Positions 46,608-56,004 of a DNA stretch of 64,000 nt are shown here, piece by piece. The translations under genes were made by a program, and so were the position numbers. Source of the stretch: Nocardia carnea NBRC 14403 (GTDB taxonomy: Bacteria > Actinomycetota > Actinomycetes > Mycobacteriales > Mycobacteriaceae); NCBI RefSeq assembly GCF_000308515.1, contig NZ_BAFV01000039.1, positions 124,001-188,000 of the forward strand. The letters run 5' to 3'. The notes under the pieces are model-generated. The model was not told the origin of the DNA. It saw nothing but the letters and a program-made list of their open reading frames with translations, and searched no databases. Numbering within the stretch: position 1 is the first letter of the stretch; every line of letters starts with the position of its first letter.

Positions 46608-47459
46608 TCACTCCAGCCGCCGGCGTGCCCGTTCCAGTTCGGTCGTCGCGCTGCGGACCTCTTGGCGGGTGGCGCGTTCGGCTCGCCGCGCGAAACGGTG
46701 CTGTTCTTCGACGGCGGCCAGGTCAGCCCGGAGTTCCGCGAGCCGCTCCTCGCTGCGCCGGAGTTCCTCGGCGGCCTGCCGGGCGTCGCTTTCGGCGGCG
46801 TCCAGCGCACGTTGCGCCTGCTGCTCGGCGGCCCGTAGCTCCTCCGCTCGGCGTTCCCGGCGGCGCGCCTCACCGTCATCGGGACGCTTACCGCCCGAGC
46901 GCTTCGAGGACACTTTCCGACTGCGGGGCTCGTTCTGCGCCTCGGCGGTGTCTTCGTCCTCCCGCACGACGGTGAGATCCGGCCCCACGGGGCCGAAACC
47001 CGAGTAGTTCGCCGCCGAGGTCAGCGTCGCCGTGCGGACCCGTTCGGCGATCTCGGGGTCGGCGAGGGCGGCGGTGAGGGTCTCGCCGACCTGGCGGAGA
47101 ACGGTATCGCCCACCGGCTGTCCGTGCTCGTCGGCGACCGTCGCGGCCCGGGCGGCGAGCGCGTCGACCACCTGCCGGCGCTGCGCGGTGAGGGATCGCA
47201 GTTGTTTCCCGGACAGTTCCCGCTGCGCGGTACGCAGATCCGCACCCAGCCGCAGCAGTGCGGCGATTTCGTCGGGTGCCGCGCGCACCAGCATGTTCAC
47301 CGTCCACGCGGCCACTGTGGGTTTGCGCAGGGCTGCGATATCGGCGGCCAGTTCCTTGTTCCCCGCCTCCTTCGCGGCACGTACCTGTTCGTTGCGCGCG
47401 GCCACGAACTCCGCGGGCGTTCGCCCGTACAGATCCGCGGCCACTTCGCCCAGGCTCAT
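46608..47459 (-). CDS. Coiled-coil protein of unknown function
   Basis: Protein of 283 residues. The N-terminal helical part is LYGRTPAEFVAARNEQVRAA, LRKPTVAAWTVNMLVR. A basic linker at about 195-210 is followed by a long charged coiled coil, rich in Arg, Glu and Ala, from 215 to the end. The family is common in actinobacteria without known function. The ATG at 47459 follows TAGGCT by eight bases, so a leaderless start; an upstream in-frame extension is not favoured. Confidence 0.75.
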   Translation of the reverse strand: MSLGEVAADLYGRTPAEFVAARNEQVRAAKEAGNKELAADIAALRKPTVAAWTVNMLVRAAPDEIAALLRLGADLRTAQRELSGKQLRSLTAQRRQVVDALAARAATVADEHGQPVGDTVLRQVGETLTAALADPEIAERVRTATLTSAANYSGFGPVGPDLTVVREDEDTAEAQNEPRSRKVSSKRSGGKRPDDGEARRRERRAEELRAAEQQAQRALDAAESDARQAAEELRRSEERLAELRADLAAVEEQHRFARRAERATRQEVRSATTELERARRRLE

Positions 47460-47467
47460 ACCGCCCG

Positions 47468-47473
47468 AGCCTA
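47468..47473 (-). promoter_or_regulatory. -10 box of a leaderless start (TAGGCT, N8, ATG)
   Basis: TAGGCT lies eight bases before the ATG at 47459 of the coiled-coil gene. Confidence 0.4.
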
Positions 47474-47571
47474 ATGCGCGCGGCGGCGGGAACGGCCGCG
47501 GATGGGCGGTGGATGTCATTTCCCGGCGGCCGCCCGTTCACCCCGCGGACGACTGATGGAAAACTGGTGAG

Positions 47572-48537
47572 ATGGGTGCCCCCGCAATCGAGGCGCCGAC
47601 CGGGCAACGGCCGCGTTGGCTGCTGCGCAGCAGTGTGTGGTCGGCCTATCTGCTGGCATTGGCGGTTGTCACCGTCGTGTTCGGACTGCCGACCGACCGG
47701 ATATATCAGGCCGTCTGGATCATCGTCGGAATCGCCGCGTTCAATCCGGATCGACCGTGGCGCGACCACGTGCGCACGCTGATCGATTGGGTTCCGCTCA
47801 TCGCCGCGCTGGTGGTCTACGACCACACCCGGGGTATCGCCAACACCCTCGGAATGCCGGTGCGGGTGGAGGAATTGGTGACGGCGGAAAACTGGTTGTT
47901 CGGTGGCACGATCCCGACGGTGTGGTTACAGAACCACCTGATCCACGAGGGTGTGCAACCGTGGTGGACCCTGTTGACGGGGATCGTCTACACCAGCCAT
48001 TTCGTTCTTCCCTGGCTTATCGCGGCGATCTTCTACGTACAGGCGCGCGAACGCTGGTCGAAGTACATGCGCCGGATCGTGCTGCTGTCCTATCTCGGGT
48101 TGCTGACCTATGTGCTGCTGCCCGCCGCTCCCCCGTGGTACGCGGCCCGCGAGGGCGTGCTCGGCGCCGAGGTCTATCGGGGAACCGGGTTCGGGTTCCA
48201 TCTGGTGTCGGTGGATGTCAGTGGGGACTGGCTTGCGGCACAGGGCAATCCGGTGGCGGCCCTGCCGTCGTTGCACTCCGCGTTCGCCCTGCTGGTGACT
48301 GTCGCGCTGTGGCCCTTGGCCCGGAACTGGTGGTGGAAGATCCCCCTGGCGCTGTTTCCCTTGGCAATGGCTTTCACGCTTGTCTACGGCGGCGAACACT
48401 ATGTGGTCGATGTGCTGGCGGGTTGGGCGTATGTCGGGCTGACGATTCTGCTGGCCCGCGCCTGGGAGCGGCGGCGTAAACCGGCCGGACCACCGGCCGA
48501 GCCCGAGCCCGAGCCGGACGCGCAACCGGCGCCGTAA
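47572..48537 (+). CDS. PAP2-superfamily membrane phosphatase/phosphotransferase
   Basis: Membrane enzyme of 321 residues with about six helices. The PAP2 catalytic motifs are LPSLHSAFALL (motif 2) and GGEHYVVDVLAGW (motif 3). The region WYAAREGVLG before them fits the inositol-phosphoryl-transferase-like subgroup. It probably works on phosphorylated lipids at the outer face of the membrane. The C-terminus is a Pro/Glu-rich tail. Confidence 0.87.
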   Translation: MGAPAIEAPTGQRPRWLLRSSVWSAYLLALAVVTVVFGLPTDRIYQAVWIIVGIAAFNPDRPWRDHVRTLIDWVPLIAALVVYDHTRGIANTLGMPVRVEELVTAENWLFGGTIPTVWLQNHLIHEGVQPWWTLLTGIVYTSHFVLPWLIAAIFYVQARERWSKYMRRIVLLSYLGLLTYVLLPAAPPWYAAREGVLGAEVYRGTGFGFHLVSVDVSGDWLAAQGNPVAALPSLHSAFALLVTVALWPLARNWWWKIPLALFPLAMAFTLVYGGEHYVVDVLAGWAYVGLTILLARAWERRRKPAGPPAEPEPEPDAQPAP

Positions 48538-48552
48538 ACCACCCGGCGGGCC

Positions 48553-49146
48553 CTATTCCTGTCCGGCCCACGGGGCCAGCAGCAGGCTGCAGGCCCGGCG
48601 CATATCGGCCGCGGCCTCCGCCGCCCCCAGCTGTCCGGCGGTGGCCCAGGTCATGATGCCGTACGCGGTTTGTTCCACCAGCCGTGCGAGCTGGTGATCG
48701 CCGGCGTCCGGGTCGGTGATACCGGCGACGGTGATGATCCGGTCCCGCATCGTGACATCGCCGACCACCGCGCCGGCCGAGCGCACCGCATTGGCCGAAA
48801 CCAGCATGGCGCGGCCCAGCAAGGGGCGCCGGAGCAGCTCGACCACCGCGGTCTCCAGGAAATCCGCCACCGCACCCACCGGGTCGCCGGGCTTTTCCGG
48901 GGGCTCGGGCAGATCCTCGACAGCGGCCGTCAGTACGCCCCAGTAGAGGTGATGTTTCGACGGGTAGTAGCGATACAGTGTGCCGAGCGCGACCCCGGCG
49001 GCCGAGGCGATCTCCGACATCTGGACCCGTTCCAGCCCTGCGGCGGCCCCCAGCCGGGCGGCCGCGCGCAGGATGGCGCGCCGGCGTTCCTGCTGCCCCG
49101 TGGTGGACGGTTGCCCGGGCTCACGGGGCTCCGCTATCCGTGGCAC
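48553..49146 (-). CDS. TetR-family transcriptional regulator
   Basis: Regulator of 197 residues. The N-terminal HTH (about 21-67) reads ILRAAARLGAAAGLERVQMS, then EIASAAGVALGTLYRYYPSK. The rest is a helical ligand domain. GTG at 49146 has GGAGG six bases upstream. A TetR-type operator lies 22 bp before the start, suggesting autoregulation. The ligand is unknown. Confidence 0.92.
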   Translation of the reverse strand: MPRIAEPREPGQPSTTGQQERRRAILRAAARLGAAAGLERVQMSEIASAAGVALGTLYRYYPSKHHLYWGVLTAAVEDLPEPPEKPGDPVGAVADFLETAVVELLRRPLLGRAMLVSANAVRSAGAVVGDVTMRDRIITVAGITDPDAGDHQLARLVEQTAYGIMTWATAGQLGAAEAAADMRRACSLLLAPWAGQE

Positions 49147-49167
49147 GGCCCACCTCCGATCGAAAAA

Positions 49168-49183
49168 CTAGAATTCACTCTAG
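49168..49183. promoter_or_regulatory. Candidate TetR operator
   Basis: CTAGA ATTCAC TCTAG is a perfect 5-6-5 inverted repeat, 22 bp before the TetR gene start and in the only AT-rich stretch between it and the carboxylase gene. Confidence 0.55.
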
Positions 49184-49246
49184 CAGGCGGCCCCCTGGGC
49201 GGACCGTGTCCCATCGGCCGGCGGCGCCGGCGCCACGGCAGATGCG

Positions 49247-50794
49247 CTACAGCGGCATGAGGTGGTGTTTGCGCGGCCCGTGCCGGATGGATTTATCGCG
49301 CAGCAGGCGCAACGCCCGGCGGATCTCCAGCCGAGTCTGCGACGGTTCGATCACCGCGTCGATATATCCACGTTCGGCTGCCGTCCACGGCGTCGCCACG
49401 GTCGTGTTGTAGAAGTCGACCATCTGCTCCCGCAGCACCGGGCGCGCCTCCTCGGACACGGCGGCGAGTTGCCGCCGCTGGGTGAGCCCCACGGCGGCCT
49501 CGGCGCCCATCACCGCGATCCGCGCGGTCGGCCAGGCGAGATTGATATCGCCACCGAGTTGTTTACAGCCCATCACCGCATAGCCGCCGCCGTAGGCCTT
49601 GCGCACCACCACGGTCACGATCGGGACGGTGGCCTCGACGACCGCGTAGAAGAACCGGCCGCCGCGTTTGATCACACCGATCTTTTCCTCCTCCACCCCG
49701 GGGAGGACGCCCGGGGTGTCGACGACGAAGACGAGCGGGAGGTCGAACGCATCGCACAGCCGGATGAAATGCGCCGCCTTGTCCGAAGCACGGGCGTCGA
49801 TCGCACCGCTGGACACCAGCGGCTGATTGGCGACCACACCGACACTGCGTCCGTCGACCCGGGCGAAACCGGTGATCATATTGCGCGCCGTCGCATCGCC
49901 GACCTCGTGGAACTCACCGTCGTCGAAGAGGCGCAGCAGGACGTCGTACATGTCGTAACCGGCGCGATCGGAATCCGGGATGATCGAATCGAGTGCCCGA
50001 TCGGAATCGGTGAGTTCGGGTTCGAGGCCGGGGTTGATCAGCGGCGGCCGGTCGAAGCAGTTGGACGGCATGAAGCTCAGATAGCTGCGCACCCATGCGA
50101 ACGCCGCCTCCTCGTCCGCGGCGACATGGTGGATATTGCCGTTCTGGGCCTGGTTGCGGGCACCGCCGAGTTCTTCGAGCGTGATCTCTTCACCGGTGGT
50201 CTCCCGGATGATGTCCGGTCCGGTGACGAACATATAGGCGGCTTCGGTCGCCACGAGCACATCGGTGTTGATCGGTGAGTACACGGCACCGGCCGCGCAT
50301 TTACCGAGCATCACCGAAACCTGTGGCACCACCCCGGACAACCCCAGCTGCCGCCGGCTCATGGCCGCATACCAGGCCAGCGACGTGACTGCGTCCTGTA
50401 CCCGGGCGCCTCCGGAATCGTTGATCGCCACGAACGGGCAGCCGATCTCGGCGGCGAGATCCATCGCCGCGGCCACCTTGCGGCCGAACATCTCGCCGAC
50501 GGACCCGCCGAACACCGTCTGATCGTGGGCGATGACCACGACGGGGCGGTCCTCGACCGTGCCGCGCCCGGTGACGACACCGTCGCCGTAGAGGCTGCCG
50601 GGATCACCGGGTTGGCGGACGAGTGCGCCGATCTCGACGAAACTCCCCTTGTCGAGCAGCATATCGATACGCTCGCGGGGGCTGTGTACACCTTTGGCGG
50701 CCCGTTTGGCGACACCCACCGGACCGGCCGGTTCGTGCGCAACCGCCAGATTCTCCCGTAGTTGTTTCAGTTTTCCAGCGGTTGTCGCCTCCAC
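49247..50794 (-). CDS. Acyl-CoA carboxylase, carboxyltransferase (beta) subunit
   Basis: Biotin-dependent carboxyltransferase of 515 residues that moves CO2 from biotin to acetyl-, propionyl- or longer acyl-CoA. The acyl-CoA region contains [20 protein letters not shown] and [13 protein letters not shown]; the biotin region contains [20 protein letters not shown] and ITV-like [15 protein letters not shown]. The C-terminus [11 protein letters not shown] resembles AccD5-type proteins. No biotin carboxylase gene is in the window. GTG at 50794 has GAAGGG eight bases upstream. Confidence 0.93.
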   Translation of the reverse strand: MEATTAGKLKQLRENLAVAHEPAGPVGVAKRAAKGVHSPRERIDMLLDKGSFVEIGALVRQPGDPGSLYGDGVVTGRGTVEDRPVVVIAHDQTVFGGSVGEMFGRKVAAAMDLAAEIGCPFVAINDSGGARVQDAVTSLAWYAAMSRRQLGLSGVVPQVSVMLGKCAAGAVYSPINTDVLVATEAAYMFVTGPDIIRETTGEEITLEELGGARNQAQNGNIHHVAADEEAAFAWVRSYLSFMPSNCFDRPPLINPGLEPELTDSDRALDSIIPDSDRAGYDMYDVLLRLFDDGEFHEVGDATARNMITGFARVDGRSVGVVANQPLVSSGAIDARASDKAAHFIRLCDAFDLPLVFVVDTPGVLPGVEEEKIGVIKRGGRFFYAVVEATVPIVTVVVRKAYGGGYAVMGCKQLGGDINLAWPTARIAVMGAEAAVGLTQRRQLAAVSEEARPVLREQMVDFYNTTVATPWTAAERGYIDAVIEPSQTRLEIRRALRLLRDKSIRHGPRKHHLMPL

Positions 50795-50869
50795 TGTGTA
50801 CGCCCTTCGTCGTCTCGATCGAGCTCTCGGTATCGGTATGCCGTGACGACCCTAGCTCCGATAGACGCG

Positions 50870-50897
50870 TTCACAGCGCTGTGCACCGCAATAGACT
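50870..50897 (+). promoter_or_regulatory. Promoter of the 50905 gene (TTCACA, N16, TAGACT)
   Basis: -35 TTCACA (50870-50875), spacer 16, -10 TAGACT (50892-50897), then seven bases to the ATG at 50905. It is a complete leaderless promoter. Confidence 0.5.
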
Positions 50898-50904
50898 TTC
50901 CGGC

Positions 50905-52590
50905 ATGTCGTCTACTGCAATACATCGCGCACCGGAACCCAGCTATCAGCAGCGCAGTGGCCGGGCGCTCGAAGAACGGACGAAGGCGATGATCGTGGCG
51001 GCGGCCGAGCAACTGATGACAGACCGGCTCGCCGAGCGCGATACCGAGGATGCGCTCGCCCATCTCACGACCGCCGATATCTGCGCCCAGGCCCGCGGCT
51101 ACCTCCGGCGCGACGGCACCGAGGGACCGATCCCGAAGGCCACGATGTGGAAACACTTCAAAACCGTCGAGGCGCTGGCCGCGGCGGTGGCCGACACCAT
51201 GACCGCCGCCGACCGGCCGGTTCCCGACCAGGTGCTCCGGCTGGCGGCGGGCCGCACCTCCATTCCGCCGGAAGGCGTGGATACCCGGAGACTGGAAGCG
51301 CGGCTCGCGGGCCGGCACTACGACCTGGATCAACTGGCGGAGCAGTTCGACCGCGCCGCCGCCGCGGCCGACCACGCCGATATGCTCTACTGGGCCGCCG
51401 AACTCGCCGAACGTGGACTGCGCGAGCGCCGCCGGGGCGACCACACCCGGGTCGCGGACGCCCGCGACTGGGCGCGGCGCGGACTGGAACTCGCCGATCC
51501 CGGCTCCCGCCTCGACTGCATGATGGGTATCCGCTGCGCGCGGGCGGCGGCCGCAGCCGAGGCGGTGCTGTCGCGGAACCTCGACTACGAACCGACCGGC
51601 CTCAGCCGCATCCGTACGATCAGGGAACGCGAACTCGAATTCGCCGAGGCACTCGGCTGGGACCTGCACCGCCTGCTGGCCCGATTCCATATCGAACACG
51701 CGCGTGCTCTCGCCGAGGAGGATCCCCGGCGCGAGATGCACTCCGTATATACCGTTGCCCGGGAACTCCCTGCGCTCTGCGCGCCGGAATCGGACCGCCG
51801 GCCCGAACCCCAGGATCGCCTGCAAGCCGGTGAACTGGCCGAAATCATTGCCGCCCTGTGCCGGGTCGATATGGCCTACAGCCGTGCCCCCGAGCACGGC
51901 GCGCAGTTCGCCGCACTGTTCGGCGATGGCGTGCAGACACTGATCCAGGACCTGCTGGCCTGCTTCCCGGCCACCACCGGCGAGCGCCGGCGGCACGAGG
52001 GCAATATCCGGGCGCTGTTACGCCTGAGCGGATTCGTGCACCGTACCGGACGCGCCCTCGATCCCGCGGCGGTGGCCACCGCCGTCGAGAACTACCGGCA
52101 GGCCGCCGTGGATCTGCTGCGCACGGCCGAATACGGCCCCCTGCGAGACCTCTTGGTAGCGCAGTATCTGACCGCCAAGGCACGGTCACTCGCTACGGCG
52201 GAATCGGATACGAACCCGGCCGCACCAGGCGCCGGAGCAGCACCCGGGTCGCTCGTACACCCGCGACCCGAAGGCCTGATCCAGGCCGCCGTCCAGTTCT
52301 ACGATCACGCCGCCCGGGTGACCAGCCCGCGCGGATCCGCCGGTGTTCTCCGGGCCCGGGCCGCGCAGGCCGGCATCGAATTGCGGCAATCGATTCCGGC
52401 GCCGAGTGATCCGCACGCCGCAGCGTCCGGTGTACTTGCCGGGGGTGAGTTCGACAGCATCGTCCGAGCCATCAACGATCTCGTACTGATCATCATCAGC
52501 CGCCGCAACAGGTTCACCGATACCGAAGTCGCGCGATTGCTCGAACTGGTCGACCCGATGTACGACTACATCACCGCGGGCCGGAATTGA
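50905..52590 (+). CDS. Large predicted regulator with N-terminal HTH, unknown family
   Basis: Protein of 561 residues, predicted cytoplasmic. The first 90 residues look like a TetR-type HTH (RTKAMIVAAAEQLMTDRLAE, then AHLTTADICAQARGYLRR and TMWKHFKTVEALAAAVADT). The rest is helical, Ala/Arg/Glu-rich, with repeat-like blocks such as RDWARRGLELADPGSRLD that could be TPR-like. I do not recognise the family. The ATG at 50905 fits a leaderless promoter; an upstream in-frame extension overlaps the divergent carboxylase gene and is rejected. Confidence 0.6.
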   Translation: MSSTAIHRAPEPSYQQRSGRALEERTKAMIVAAAEQLMTDRLAERDTEDALAHLTTADICAQARGYLRRDGTEGPIPKATMWKHFKTVEALAAAVADTMTAADRPVPDQVLRLAAGRTSIPPEGVDTRRLEARLAGRHYDLDQLAEQFDRAAAAADHADMLYWAAELAERGLRERRRGDHTRVADARDWARRGLELADPGSRLDCMMGIRCARAAAAAEAVLSRNLDYEPTGLSRIRTIRERELEFAEALGWDLHRLLARFHIEHARALAEEDPRREMHSVYTVARELPALCAPESDRRPEPQDRLQAGELAEIIAALCRVDMAYSRAPEHGAQFAALFGDGVQTLIQDLLACFPATTGERRRHEGNIRALLRLSGFVHRTGRALDPAAVATAVENYRQAAVDLLRTAEYGPLRDLLVAQYLTAKARSLATAESDTNPAAPGAGAAPGSLVHPRPEGLIQAAVQFYDHAARVTSPRGSAGVLRARAAQAGIELRQSIPAPSDPHAAASGVLAGGEFDSIVRAINDLVLIIISRRNRFTDTEVARLLELVDPMYDYITAGRN

Positions 52591-52652
52591 ACCACCGGCG
52601 CCGGGATCCAGGTTCTCGGCCCGGAACGCCGGCCGCGCCGCCGCATCCGGTC

Positions 52653-54152
52653 TCACGGGTGTACTGCCGGCGGAGCGCGGTGCGTTCTGTCGGCATGTAC
52701 GAGACGGGCCAAGATTTCCGGGCCGGAGCTGCCGGTCAGCGTGGCCGGTGGGCCGATATCGGCGATCCGGCCGCTGTCCAGTACCGCGAGCCGGTCGGCG
52801 CGGTCCAGCTGGCTGCGCAGATCGTGGCTGATCCACAGGATCGCGGCACCGGTTGTCCGCCGGTAATCGTCCAGGTGGTCGAGGATCAGGCCGGCAGTGG
52901 GTTTATCCAGCGCGGTGGTCACCTCGTCGCACAGCAGGATTCGGGGCCGGGCCAGCAGGGCCCGGGCGAGGGCGGCGCGTTGGAGCTGGCCGCCGGAGAG
53001 CCCGGCGGGCAGGCGGGCCGCCTGTGCGTCGTCGATCCCGAGATCGGCCAGCAACGCTGTCGCGGCGGAGCGCGCCCGGGCCCGGTCCAGCCCACGCAGC
53101 CGGATCCCGGTGGCGGACACCTGGTCCAGGATGTCGCGGTGTGGGTCGAAGGCGGCCGCGGATTCTTGCCAGACGTACTGAACACGGGCGATCTGCTGCC
53201 GGGTCCGGCGGCGCAGTACCGGTAGCGCCTCCCCGTTCGCGTGGATATCGCCGGCGACCGGCCGGTCCAGTCCCGCGATACACCGGGCCAGAGTCGATTT
53301 GCCCGCACCGGAGACGCCGAGGAGACCGACCATTTCACCGGGGTGCAGGTCCAGGTCGATATCCCGCAGCGTCGGTGTGTGCCGCGGGCCGGCCGCGAGA
53401 CCGCGGACCTGGAGGGCCGGTTCACCGCGTGCTTCCCGTCGCGGACCGGCAGCCCGGGCGCGCCCGACCGGCGCAGGTCCGGATTCGACGAGCCGGCCGC
53501 CGCTGACGAAAAGTGTGTGGTCGCTGAGTTGTTCGACCACGTAGGGGTCGTGGGTGACCAGCAGTACGGCTTTGCCTGCATACCGCAGGTCCCGAAACGC
53601 GTTCAGCAGCGCGGCCCGGGCCAGCGAGTCCAGCCCGACTGTCGGCTCGTCGACCACCAGCACCTCCGGCTCGCACACCAGCACCTGCGCGAGCGCCAGC
53701 CGAGCCCGTTCACCGCCGGAGAACTCGAACGGGTACTTACGCAGTATCCGGTCGCGGTCGCCGGTATCGATCGCGACGGTCGCGAGTATCCGTGCGACCC
53801 GATCCCGTCGTGCCGTGGCGCTCATCCGGCGGCCGCCGTCGCGCCGGTGTTGCCGTGTGACCAGTTCGCCGAGCGCCGCCCCGATGCGCCGGGCCGGGTT
53901 CAGGGTGCCGGCCGCATATTGCGGCAGGTAGCCGATCCGCAGGCCCGGTGCACGGCGGATCTCACCGAATATCTCGATGCCGGGGCGGTCCGCGCCGGCG
54001 ACGGCCGCTGCGAGGGTGGTCTTACCGGCACCGGACGGCCCGAACAGGGTGAGGATCCGCCCCGGCTCGATATCGAGGTCGGCGGCGCGCAGGATCGTGC
54101 TCGTTCCCGCCCGGGCGCTGAGGTTGCGCACCGAGATCAAGGGGTCAGCCAT
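52653..54152 (-). CDS. Fused double ATPase of a Dpp/Opp-type ABC transporter
   Basis: Cytoplasmic protein of 499 residues with two complete ABC domains. Domain 1 has Walker A FGPSGAGKTTLAAA, signature FSGGERARLALAQ and Walker B VLVVDEPTVGLD. Domain 2 has GVSGAGKSTLARC, LSGGQLQRAALAR and ILLCDEVTTALD. It equals DppD and DppF joined. It is the last gene of the B12-riboswitch-led operon and overlaps the permease gene by 8 bp. Confidence 0.94.
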   Translation of the reverse strand: MADPLISVRNLSARAGTSTILRAADLDIEPGRILTLFGPSGAGKTTLAAAVAGADRPGIEIFGEIRRAPGLRIGYLPQYAAGTLNPARRIGAALGELVTRQHRRDGGRRMSATARRDRVARILATVAIDTGDRDRILRKYPFEFSGGERARLALAQVLVCEPEVLVVDEPTVGLDSLARAALLNAFRDLRYAGKAVLLVTHDPYVVEQLSDHTLFVSGGRLVESGPAPVGRARAAGPRREARGEPALQVRGLAAGPRHTPTLRDIDLDLHPGEMVGLLGVSGAGKSTLARCIAGLDRPVAGDIHANGEALPVLRRRTRQQIARVQYVWQESAAAFDPHRDILDQVSATGIRLRGLDRARARSAATALLADLGIDDAQAARLPAGLSGGQLQRAALARALLARPRILLCDEVTTALDKPTAGLILDHLDDYRRTTGAAILWISHDLRSQLDRADRLAVLDSGRIADIGPPATLTGSSGPEILARLVHADRTHRAPPAVHP

Positions 54153-55026
54153 GGCGGCCTACGCGGGAAGGCCGTCGGCGGCGTCTGCTGTTCGCCACCT
54201 CGGGTGGTGCCGCCGGCCGGCGCTTGCGGGCCCCGGCGGCGCGCGTACGCGGATCCGACAGCAGATCGTCGACCAGCAGATTCGTCCCCACCGCCAGCAG
54301 CACGATGAGCGCACCGGGCAGCAGCACCGACCACGGCGCGATCATCAGCGCATCCTTGTTGGCCGCCACCGAAACCGCCCAGTCGGTCGAGGTGGTGTCG
54401 AAACCCAGGCCGAGGAAATTCGCGGACGCGAGGAAATAGACGGCGGCAGTGAAGCGGACACCCACATCGGCGGCGATGGGCCGGGCCATCGCGCGTACCG
54501 CGTACCGCCCGTACCGGTAGCCACGGCTCTCGCCCTGCATCCGCAGCGCATTCATGACCGGCCCGTGCACCACCCCGGCGGCCGCCATCCGCACGAACCG
54601 GGCGATGGGCGCCACCAGGGCGAGCCCGATGGCGCAGGCGATCGCCACGGCCGACCCCTGAGTACGCAGGGCAGCCACCATGATGAGCAGCAGCGCGGGG
54701 AGGCAGAGCAGGACATCCACCGGCCGCATGAGTAGATCGTCCAGCCACCGGCGCGGTGCGGCGGCCGCGGATACCCCGATGAGGAATCCGACGAGATAGG
54801 CCCCCAGCACGGTGAGCAGACCCACGGTCAGGAAGGTCTGCCCGCCCGTTAGTGCGGCGGCCAGGACATCCCGGCCCAGCCGGTCGGTTCCGAACGGTGA
54901 CCACGGGGACGGCCCGAACGGCGCCGACCGGTCGTCCGGCGCGCCACGGGCAAGCAGCGGGCCGGCCACTGCGAACAACAGCGGTACCGCGATGAACGCC
55001 GTGTACATCCACCGCCGGGCGGTCAT
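54145..55026 (-). CDS. Dpp/Opp-type ABC permease (DppC-like)
   Basis: Inner-membrane permease of 293 residues with about six helices. The N-terminal motif FGTDRLGRDVLAAALTGG is typical of DppC/OppC, and the cytoplasmic coupling region contains VVHGPVMNALRMQG. ATG at 55026 overlaps the upstream permease stop by 4 bp. The C-terminus is Arg-rich. Confidence 0.92.
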   Translation of the reverse strand: MTARRWMYTAFIAVPLLFAVAGPLLARGAPDDRSAPFGPSPWSPFGTDRLGRDVLAAALTGGQTFLTVGLLTVLGAYLVGFLIGVSAAAAPRRWLDDLLMRPVDVLLCLPALLLIMVAALRTQGSAVAIACAIGLALVAPIARFVRMAAAGVVHGPVMNALRMQGESRGYRYGRYAVRAMARPIAADVGVRFTAAVYFLASANFLGLGFDTTSTDWAVSVAANKDALMIAPWSVLLPGALIVLLAVGTNLLVDDLLSDPRTRAAGARKRRPAAPPEVANSRRRRRPSRVGRHG

Positions 55027-55973
55027 ATCCGCACCTGCGCCGCGGCCGCCGGGTTCAGCCGGTACCCGGCCATATCGATTGCGGTGTTCACCACGACGGC
55101 GATCACCCCGGTGATCGCGACGATCGCGAGGATCACCGGAGCGTCCCGGTTCCCGATGGCGCCGATGAGTTCGGTGGCGATGCCCGGTACCGCGAACACC
55201 GCTTCCACGATCAGTACCCCGGACAGCAGACCGTCCCCCGTCCGGCCGAGTTCCTGCATCGCCGGGGCCAGCGCGTTGGGCGCCATATGCCGGGCCAGCA
55301 GCGAAAATCGGGAGATTCCGAGCCGCTGTGCCTGCGCGATATAGGGCTGGTCCGCCACCTCGATCACGCCGGCACGGACCAGCCGGACCAGCGGCGCGGC
55401 GACCCGCGCAACCGTGACGACCAGCGGAAGCACCAGATACTCGGGCTGTTCCAGCAGGGCCGGTAGATCGGCACCCAGGAACGTTGCCGGCAGGAGGTCG
55501 AGCCGGACGGACAGCACCGCCACCAGCAGGACGGCGAGGACGAAATCGGGGACCGAATCCAATCCGATGCTGATCGAGGTGATCAAGCGGTCGGTCACCG
55601 ACCCGGGTCGCAGGCCGGCCGCAAAACCCGCGGTGACCGCCACTGGGACGAGCGCGAGCAACGCCAGCCCCGCGAGCAGCCCGGTGACCAGGAACGGGCC
55701 GGCGATCACCGATCCGACACTCGCGCCGTTGGCATAGGAGGTGCCGAAGTCCCCGCGCACCGCCTCGCCGAGCCATTCGAGGAATCTGGTCACCGGCGCG
55801 ACATCGAGACCGAGCAGGTGCCGGGCCTGCTCCTGCTGCGCGGCACTCAGGACGGTGTTGTTCTGCACATCGGCGGCATCGCCGGGCAGGAGCAACGACA
55901 GCAGGAAAACCAGCACGAGCAGTACGCCGAGCTGCCCCACGCCGATTCCGGCGCGGCGGACGAGCAACCGCAC
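55023..55973 (-). CDS. Dpp/Opp-type ABC permease (DppB-like)
   Basis: Permease of 316 residues. The N-terminal helix LGVLLVLVFLLSLLLPGDAA is followed by the periplasmic loop and GDFGTSYANG typical of DppB/NikB. The coupling segment is PYIAQAQRLGISRFSLLARH. GTG at 55973 gives the normal N-terminus; GTG at 55997, only 7 bp after the methyltransferase stop, is a good alternative. It overlaps the DppC-like gene by 4 bp. Confidence 0.9.
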   Translation of the reverse strand: MRLLVRRAGIGVGQLGVLLVLVFLLSLLLPGDAADVQNNTVLSAAQQEQARHLLGLDVAPVTRFLEWLGEAVRGDFGTSYANGASVGSVIAGPFLVTGLLAGLALLALVPVAVTAGFAAGLRPGSVTDRLITSISIGLDSVPDFVLAVLLVAVLSVRLDLLPATFLGADLPALLEQPEYLVLPLVVTVARVAAPLVRLVRAGVIEVADQPYIAQAQRLGISRFSLLARHMAPNALAPAMQELGRTGDGLLSGVLIVEAVFAVPGIATELIGAIGNRDAPVILAIVAITGVIAVVVNTAIDMAGYRLNPAAAAQVRI

Positions 55974-56004
55974 GGACGGGCAGGCAGGCGATATCACCGG
56001 CCGA

